DNA of 64,000 bases from Pinus tabuliformis (lineage: Eukaryota > Streptophyta > Pinopsida > Pinales > Pinaceae), in contig CM062817.1 in the NCBI GenBank assembly GCA_031772625.1, positions 889,624,184 to 889,688,183 on the forward strand, in the 5' to 3' direction. Shown one piece after another: positions 57,160-64,000 of the stretch. The translations under genes were made by a program, and so were the position numbers. The notes under the pieces were generated by a model. It was given only the letters and a program-made list of their open reading frames with translations. It searched no databases and was not told where the DNA came from. Every line of letters begins with the position of its first letter. The first letter of the stretch is position 1.

Positions 57160-59164
57160 TGTAACAACCTTGGTGAAAATTCCATGTAATAAAATTTAAA
57201 AACAATAACCATGGTCGATGGGACACTTATTCCAAGCCGAATGTTAGGCAAGACATCCTAGGGGGTGTTCAGTTGATTGTTTATGGCTAAGGAAATTGGC
57301 AAAGGCAATGACTAAGGTTTTGGAAAGGAAAAATGGCATTTTTGGCACATTAATTAATGAAAATAATGGGAATTAGGAGAAAATGGATGTGAAAGGTCAC
57401 AGGTTGCATGCGAAGAGGAAAATGAAGGAAAATGATGGAAAGTGAAGAAAATAGAGGCGACATTCATAAAATGGCTTCTAAGGATCAGTTGGTAACCTTT
57501 TGTCAGTTCAGTTTTGGAGCTCTCTCATTACTTTCTCTCTATCATACTATTGGAGACTTAGAGTTTTCTTGGAGCACTCTTGGAGGGTGTGGCATACATG
57601 GATTTTTGGAGAAAGAAGGCAAAGGAAGAGAAGGAAAGTGCAAGAAGGCATCAGGATTAGCAGCTACATCAGATTTGCTTGCAGGTACCGCGTTGAATGT
57701 ATGTTACCTTCACTAATTTTGGCATGCATGGCATATGCATGTGGATTTTTGATTGTGATCTGTCATTGGCCTGGAGGATGGCTGGGATTGATAGTGAATT
57801 TCCTAGCCTTGCCATTTCCTAGATAACCATGGTGATTGTGGGTTTATTTTCATTGTTGTTTTTTTGGTTGGTTCTCATGTTTCCTTAACTTGGGTTGAGT
57901 TATTAGTTCCTGGATCCTTGGTTGGACAAACGCTTTGGATCCTTGTAACAACTTGGGTTGAGTTACTAGTCCCTAAGCCTTAGTTGGACAAATGCTCTAG
58001 AGCCCTTGGTGGGTTGAGTTACTAGTCCCTAAGCCTTAGTTGGACAAATGCTCTAGAGCCCTTGGTGGGTTGAGTTACTAGTCATAGAGTCTTGGTTGGA
58101 CAAACGCTTTGTAGCCCAGTGACAACTGTGGTTTGGGTTATTAGTCCCGGATCCTTGGTTGGAACAAACATTCTGGAGCCCTACATGGCTGGGATAAAGA
58201 CCAATATGATGATGGTTTTATGATGTATGACCATGAGGTGGAATCATTGTTTGATGGGTTGAGGTGGATGGCCTCTGGAAGCCCTGGATGAGTTTTGATT
58301 GATGTGTTGTATGAGATCCCACATTCATGCTTGGAATATGGCATGAGGGTGAATGGATGAAGAGATATTTGGCTCAACCATTCTACGGTCAGGTGGAACG
58401 TGGAAGTCCCATCCCAGGTTTGGATTTTGCATCATTAATGAAGGGGTATTTCTCCTTGTATTTATATTAGCACTTTGATGGATTACATGTGGTCTATATG
58501 GTTGTACTTTGATGAGTATTTATGTTGCTATTATGCTGGTTATGTATGTATTTTATGATAGTAGCCATGTGTGGCTCTCATCATGTTCTTACTTGTAATT
58601 GAATGATCATTGTATCTATGACCTAGTGGATGAAATGGCAGTTGATGTGTTGAGGCATCTATGGCTCTTAGCGATTCTCACCTAATTATGAGATCCTTAT
58701 GCTCATAACTGTTAATTGCGCATGTAGATTACACATTTGCAATATGTTTGATGAAATACCTGTCATGGCTAGTAGGGGTCCAATCAAGTTCTTGAACGAG
58801 TATTTGCTTTTGTACTGTCATTTCTAGGTTATTTTAGTTATTTGAAGAGATGGTTCAATTCTGGACAGTGACCTTGGCTCTGGACCTAAAAATGTGCCTC
58901 AAATCCTGGAGTTGTTGGCATAACACTGACAATTTTGGTCTCTGGTTGCACTCATGCCTATAGCATGGGAGCGAATCAGCCTTAAATTGTCCAAAAGATT
59001 AGTGGGACCCCAAGGCAAGTGGTATAAAGTATTGGATTGATTCATGAGGGTCATGTAACCAATGCTTAATGTTTGTATGGTGTGTTTCCATCGGTTCCAC
59101 TTCTCGTCACATGTTTAACCTGGCTGGCCGGTTGCTTGGGTAGATGTGGGAGGAGGGTGTTACA
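57160..59164 (+). repeat. 5' LTR of the Tekay/Del-like element
   Basis: Starts TGTAACAACC and ends GTGTTACA, giving perfect inverted TGTAAC/GTTACA ends, with the PBS three bases later. Length 2005. No second copy in the window confirms the start. Confidence 0.8.
57892..58185 (+). repeat. Minisatellite inside the LTR
   Basis: Five units starting at 57892, 57955, 58011, 58067 and 58135, each with a GGGTTGAGTTACTAGT-like head and TTGGTTGGACAAA middle. Units two and three are identical 56-base copies; the others are 62-68 bases. Confidence 0.9.
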
Positions 59165-59167
59165 GAG

Positions 59168-59185
59168 TGGTATAAGTGCATGGTT
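59168..59185 (+). promoter_or_regulatory. Primer binding site of the Tekay/Del-like element
   Basis: TGGTATAAGTGCATGGTT is a slightly mutated initiator tRNA-Met PBS (TGGTATCAGAGCATGG). Confidence 0.82.
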
Positions 59186-59864
59186 CAACCCTTAGATTAG
59201 ATGGGATATGTGTTGGTCATGTATGCATGTTAGTTGCATGTTTGTCTCTCACCCTTGCATTCCATGTGCTTGTTACATTTGCATGATGTTGATCATGGTT
59301 GTAATGATGTCGTCATGTGTAATTTGAGGTGTTATTGTGGAATGCATGGCTATGAGTGTATGATTGATTACATGTCAATTTATGTCGCTTATATGTATCG
59401 TTGTAGTATGCTTGGTTACATTCTTGCATGTTTGGTTACATTATTGTATGCTTGGTTGCATGTATCATTCTTGAAGGTTTGATTTCAAGTATTGTTCACT
59501 CATACTTGGTCATATGTGTTTATGCATATGTGTGGATGGTTATGAATCACTTATGCATGTTCATATTTGCATGTGGTGAAGTGTATAGTGACGTAACAAT
59601 GGTAGTAATTGTCATGCATGAGGTCGTGGTGTGTGTTGTTGTTGAGGTCATGCATTGATGACTGGACCCTAGCTAGAATGGAGGTTGCATGGTCATATGT
59701 TTATGTTTTATGTTTCTATATGCTGTCATGATTATGTTATACATGTATCATGCTGATTTGTTGATCTTGCAGACAAGGTATCCTCCCCAAGCTATACTAA
59801 GGTACGTTGGATTATTGTGATTTGGTTTAGCTGACATGATACACCTTGTAGGACAAAATATCAA
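59186..59864 (+). other. Leader of the Tekay/Del-like element
   Basis: No gene. TG-rich, with a short tandem (GCTTGGTTACAT-like, about 20 bases, three units near 59409-59462). Confidence 0.6.
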
Positions 59865-61050
59865 ATGGATAGCAAGATGGTTGACTACAAAGACTCTCCT
59901 TATGAATCAAAAGAGCAATATGGTGTTGGGAACTCTTCCGACATGGCAATGACACTGAGAATTTTAAAGGAAGAAATAAGGAGTTGTAAGGCAGATAATG
60001 ACTAAATCATACATGCAGAAGAAAAGTTAGTAGAGGTAAATGCAGTCATGCTTCAGAGCTTGTCAAATTTGCAGCGACAGGGACCGCTTCAGATCAGCCA
60101 TGAGAAGGAAAATAAAACTAATGGGGCATATGGTAGTAGATCACATGGTGGTCACAGATCAGATAGAGATGACACAATCAGAGATGGAAGATTGTTGGAC
60201 ACTTCAGATAGGAGAAGGGATAGACACATGTATGATTCTAGTTCTGATTCAGATAAGCACTATGATCGTCATTAGTATCATCCTTGCAGGAGGAGTGATA
60301 AGGGGTATTTTCCAAAAGATTTTAAGAAATCAAAGCCACCTTCTTTTGATGGAGAGGTAAAGAAATCGCAAGATGTAGAGGCATGGTTGCTAGGCATGAA
60401 GAAGTTCTTCAGATTGCATGACTATTCAGAGAACATGAAAGCTAGAGTGGCTACATTCAGTCTCAAAGGAAAAGCAAACATTTGGTGGGAAGACGTGAAG
60501 AATGTCAGAGGTATAAATGAGGAAGATTTGACTTGGAGTGAGTTTGAGTAGCTATTCAAGAATAAGTATTTGTTGGAAAGATACTTTGATGATAGGGCAG
60601 AAGAATTCTATGAGCTAAATATGGGATCCATGACAGATGATGAGTACACTAGCAGAATCTTGGAGTTGCTGAGGTGTGTGCCTTACCTCAAGGAGGAGAC
60701 GGCTAAGATACAAAGATTTGTTAGTTGGTTACCGGCTGCATTCAAAGATAGGATCGAGTTCGGCGATCCTAGATCATTGGAGGAGGCTATCTGAAAACTA
60801 AAGCATTGATATGAACAATCGAAGCGCATAATTGGGACTAAGCCAGACTAGAGAGGTAATGCAAAGAATAAAGAAAAATGGGACAAGAAGCGAGTACGAC
60901 CATAGGACACAGGTAATAAGGAGAATGTTGCACCACCTAAGAGGTTCAATGCATCAGATAGAAGACAGAGACACACATATGAGGAACATAATAAGGAGCT
61001 CGTGTTGTGTTGGATTTGTGGAGGAGATCATGTCCATAGTACCAGAGTGA
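59865..61050 (+). pseudogene. gag: Gag (Tekay/Del-like)
   Basis: From ATG 59865 (MDSKMVDYKDSPYE) one frame continues through stops near 60002, 60274, 60548, 60792 and 60808, mostly at Gln or Arg codons. The capsid reads PPSFDGEVKKSQDVEAWLLG, ATFSLKGKANIWWED and FKNKYLLERYF. A zinc knuckle at about 61003 reads CWICGGDHVHSTR, in which the last Cys is missing. Confidence 0.85.
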
Positions 61051-61580
61051 TAGGCCTAAGATATACAGTGCGTAGGAGGCACAAACCGTTGGAGATGTTG
61101 GTCAGAGTATTCCACGTATCTATTCAGCATTGGATAACAAACATGCAGAGCATTAGGCATATATCATTGAGATGGATGGTAAGCTTTGTGATCAAGTTAT
61201 TTCTATTTTGATTAACCCTGGATCTAATTATAGCTATGTTAGTCCTGACTTGATGGATAAGTGTGGTTTGAGTAAGGAATTTCATGTAGAGTCTTGGTTA
61301 GTGCAGTTGGATACAGGTACAAAGAAACGAGTTCATCATTGGGTAAGAGCTTGTGCATTTGATTTGAATGGTATGCCTACCACAACAAATTTGAATGTAT
61401 TACTATTGGATTCATACAATATGTTGTTGGGCATTGACTGATTGTATCTTCATAGAACCAAGGTAGACTGTTATGACAAAGCCATTGAGTGTGTTGATAA
61501 CAATGGAGAACTAAGAATCTTACAGGGTAAGAAGAAAGCTACATTAGTTAGGATGGTGACAACTATGTAAGAAAAGTGTA
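61051..61580 (+). pseudogene. pol: Protease (Tekay/Del-like)
   Basis: The domain reads GKLCDQVISILINPGSNYSYVSPDL and LDSYNMLLGID. The active site, usually DPGS, is NPGS, so the Asp is lost. It then runs on to VDCYDKAIECVDNNGE, part of the protease-RT linker. Confidence 0.82.
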
Positions 61581-62736
61581 GTCGCAGGAAAGGGTGTAAG
61601 CTATTCGCAGTGAACATCTTTAGTGATAAGGGTAAGGAAGTTGAGGATATATATGTGTTGAGCAGGTACCCAATTTTGCAGCAGTTCAAGGATGTATTTC
61701 ATGAGGACATTACAGAGTTGCCACCTTATATGGAGGTAGACTTTTCTACTGAGTTAGTACCAAGAGAAACTCCAACATCAAAAGCACCTCACACGATGAG
61801 CACACTTGAGTTGGTTGAGTTAAAGTTACAATTGAAGGAAATGTTGGACAAGGGATACATCAGGCTGAGCGTATAACCTTGGGGTGCAACAGTATTATTC
61901 ATAAAGAAGAAAGATGGAACACTCATATTATGCATTGACTACAGGCAATTGAACAAAGTGACTATCAAGAATAGGTACCCTTTGTCGAGGATTGATGACT
62001 TGTTCGATCAGTTGAAGGGAGCAACAATGTTCTCGAAGATTGATCTGAGATCCAGATACCATCAGGTATACATCAAAGAGGAAGACATTTAAAAGACTGC
62101 GTTCGGACCAGGTATGGGAATTATGAGTTTGTTGTTGTTCCATTTGGATTAACTAATGCTCCAACTACATTTATGTGTTTGATGAATAACGTGTTGCGTC
62201 CATATTTGGATAAGTTTGTTATTGTGTTCATTGATGATATACTGGTATATTCTAAAAATGAGGAAGAGCATGTCGAGAATTTAACAACAGTGTTGAGGTT
62301 GTTGAGAGAGCATCAGTTGTATGCTAAGCTCAACAAGTGTAGTTTCTTTCAGACTGAGGTACACTACTTGGGACATGTTTTCTCCAAGGAGGGCATTGTA
62401 GTAGATCTAGAGAAGATAAGGGCCATCATGGAGTGGGTAGCTCCTAAGAGTGTGGATGAGTTGAGATATTTCATGGGTTTGGAAAGTTATTACAGGAGGT
62501 TCAACAGGAACTTCTCGCAGATTGCTTATCTTATTACATCATTGCAAAGGAATGGTAAGAAGTTCGAATGGAAAAATGAGTGTGAAGCTAGCTTTGAACA
62601 ACTTAAGCAGTTGTTGACTCATGCACCGGTACTACATATTACATATCTGGACAAAGAGTTTGTGGTATGCACAGATGCTTGTAAGAGAGGGATTGGTGGA
62701 GTCCTTATGCAAAGATGGAAAGGTGGTATGCTATGA
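61581..62736 (+). pseudogene. pol: Reverse transcriptase and first part of RNase H (Tekay/Del-like)
   Basis: Starts [58 protein letters not shown] near 61900, [16 protein letters not shown]. The catalytic FIDD in VIVFIDDILVYSKN (62214-62250) is intact. The thumb reads QTEVHYLGHVFSKEGI. The RNase H begins with VVCTDACKRGIGGVLMQ near 62665. A frameshift lies near 62100 and another after 62700. Confidence 0.88.
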
Positions 62737-63097
62737 GTCACAAAAACTAAATGAGCACGAGCAAAAGTAACCAACACATGATCTTGAGTTAGAAGCGATC
62801 ATACATGCTTTGAAGATGTGGAGACAATATCTTCTTGGCAGGAGATTTGTACTTATGAGTGATCATATTGGGTTGAAGTATTTGTTTGACCAACCAAATA
62901 TGAACGCCAGGCAGGCTAGATGGTTGGCCATGATCAACAAGTTTGATTTCAAGATTAGGTACATCAAAGGTGAACGGAACACAGTGGTAGATGCTCTCAG
63001 CAGATGGGTACATGTAAATCACTTAGCAACTATGAGCTCCTATAGGACAAAATTACAAGATAGGATCTTGCAGGCAGGTCAGTAAGATGTCAAGTAT
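62737..63097 (+). pseudogene. pol: RNase H, second part (Tekay/Del-like)
   Basis: 62810-63085 reads MWRQYLLGRRFVLMSDHIGLKYLF, QARWLAMINKFDFKI and NTVVDALSRW, the RNase H end with its last Asp kept. A TAA at 63083-63085 replaces a Gln codon, and the frame goes on into the repeat and integrase. Confidence 0.85.
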
Positions 63098-63119
63098 ATG
63101 GATATTGTGCATAGGTTGC

Positions 63120-63240
63120 AACATGTTGTTGGTACAGGTACATGTACAGGTGAAGGTACATGTACATGTAATGGTATAGGTACATGTGGTAGCACATGTA
63201 TAGATACAAGAATAGGTACAGGCATAGGTGCACAAGGTAT
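63120..63240 (+). repeat. GGTACATGTACA-type repeat in frame between RNase H and integrase
   Basis: Six-base units (GGTACA, TGTACA, GGTATA and variants) repeated about 18 times in the pol frame. They encode a Gly/Thr/Cys-rich low-complexity stretch (GTGTCTGEGTCTCNG). No stop interrupts it. Confidence 0.85.
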
Positions 63241-64000
63241 GGATTATTGTCTTACAACGGATGGATTGGTCAGGTTCCGAGATAGGATATATGTACTGGA
63301 TAGCAGTGAGCTCAAGGAGGTGATCTTGAGGGAGTTTCATGCGAAACCTTATTTAGGTAACCCAGGTTATCAAAAGACACTGACATCAGTGAAGAGATAT
63401 TATTATTGGTTGAATTTGAAGAGGGATGTATCAGAATTTGTGGCGAGGTGTTTCGACTGTCAACGAGTGAAAGAAGAGTGTAAACATATAGGTGGATTGC
63501 TACAATTGATTGTGATTCTAGAATGGAAATGGGAGGTTATTTCTGTGGATTTCATCACACGGTTTCTTAAGTCAGTGAAGCAACATGAATCCATCATGGT
63601 CATTGTGGACAAATTAACAAAGGTTGCACACTTCTTTTTGGTGAAGTCTACGTTCTCAGCTAGCGATGTGGCACATGTATTCATCATAGATGTGGTTAGA
63701 CTGTATGGTGTTCTAAAGAATATTGTGTTAGACAAGGATGTGAAGTTCACTTTCAAGTTTTGGAAGGAGTTATCTGTAGGTTTGGGCAAAAAGTTGGCCT
63801 TCAACACAACTTATCATCCATAGACAGATGGACATACTGAGAGGGTCAACAGGATATTGGAGGACATGTTGAGGATGTATGTGATGCATCAATAGAGGAA
63901 GTGGGAAGAGTATCCCCCTTTGGTAGAGTTCGCATACAAAAATGGTTATCAGGAGTCATTGAGGATGAGTCCTTTTGAGGCATTGTATGGGCAGAGTCGT
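63241..64000 (+). pseudogene. pol: Integrase (Tekay/Del-like), cut by window edge
   Basis: The zinc module reads FHAKPYLGNPGYQKT and CFDCQRVKEECKH; the second His of the usual GHPG is Asn. The core follows: WEVISVDFIT, VDKLTKVAHF, LDKDVKF and TERVNRI, so D, D and E are kept. TAG at 63821-63823 sits where CAG is expected, and another at 63894. The region ends in FEALYGQS at the window border. Confidence 0.88.

Larger units (their letters stand above)
57160..64000 (+). mobile_element. Tekay/Del-like Ty3/gypsy element (3' end outside window)
   Basis: 5' LTR, PBS, leader, gag, protease, RT, RNase H and integrase follow on the plus strand. The end, including any chromodomain and the 3' LTR, lies beyond the window. 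Stops and frameshifts break every gene. Confidence 0.88.

Noticed and set aside
57432..57826. Overlapping open frames in the Tekay/Del-like LTR
   Set aside because: Short, in two frames, no recognisable domain, and inside U3 of an LTR.
57892..58185. CRISPR-like array
   Set aside because: Units are contiguous without unique spacers and lie in a plant LTR.

Overview
The window is a stack of plant LTR retrotransposons (mostly Ty3/gypsy) in several layers, with no host gene I can recognise. The host is a plant, and the Tat-like, Athila-like and chromovirus-like proteins, about 1.6-2.6 kb LTRs, old stop-ridden copies and nested insertions suggest a large, repeat-rich seed-plant genome. A gymnosperm fits but cannot be proven from the sequence. 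I saw no rRNA, tRNA, CRISPR or bacterial-type operon.

Layout. (1) 551-12923, minus strand: a Tat-like element with about 2.63 kb LTRs, gag, protease, an extra RNase H placed before the RT, a degenerate RT-linked RNase H and an integrase; its LTRs carry their own coding-like ORF. (2) 13344-19707, plus strand: a gag-only element bounded by a perfect 5-bp duplication (TGAAG); its protein has a coiled coil, a G-patch and zinc knuckles. (3) about 20418-26323, minus strand: a decayed Athila-like element, cut off before the integrase. (4) about 26440-30399, plus strand: a 5'-truncated chromovirus-like copy. (5) 30486-36055, minus strand: the 3' part of an element with a long coiled-coil ORF next to its LTR. 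(6) about 36056-56958, plus strand: a second copy of the family in (4), whose gag is split twice. (7) 38442-50688, plus strand: a full-length Athila-like element inserted into (6), duplication GTTCA. (8) 50892-55122, minus strand: a non-autonomous LTR element also inserted into the gag of (6), duplication GGATC. (9) 57160 to the window end, plus strand: a Tekay/Del-like element with 5' LTR, gag and pol, cut by the window edge.

Decay. Most interruptions are single premature stops, mostly TAG where the family or the sister copy suggests Gln (CAG) or Trp (TGG). This fits deamination of methylated cytosine. The best preserved element is the Athila-like one: all catalytic residues I could check in its RT, RNase H and integrase are present and only a few stops interrupt it.

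Most interesting: the RNase H upstream of RT combined with loss of the usual RNase H aspartate; the ORF carried inside the Tat-like LTRs; the G-patch gag-only element; the long coiled-coil ORF of element 5; and dense ATCGCA/GCGAT arrays in the U3 regions of two unrelated elements and in the left flank.
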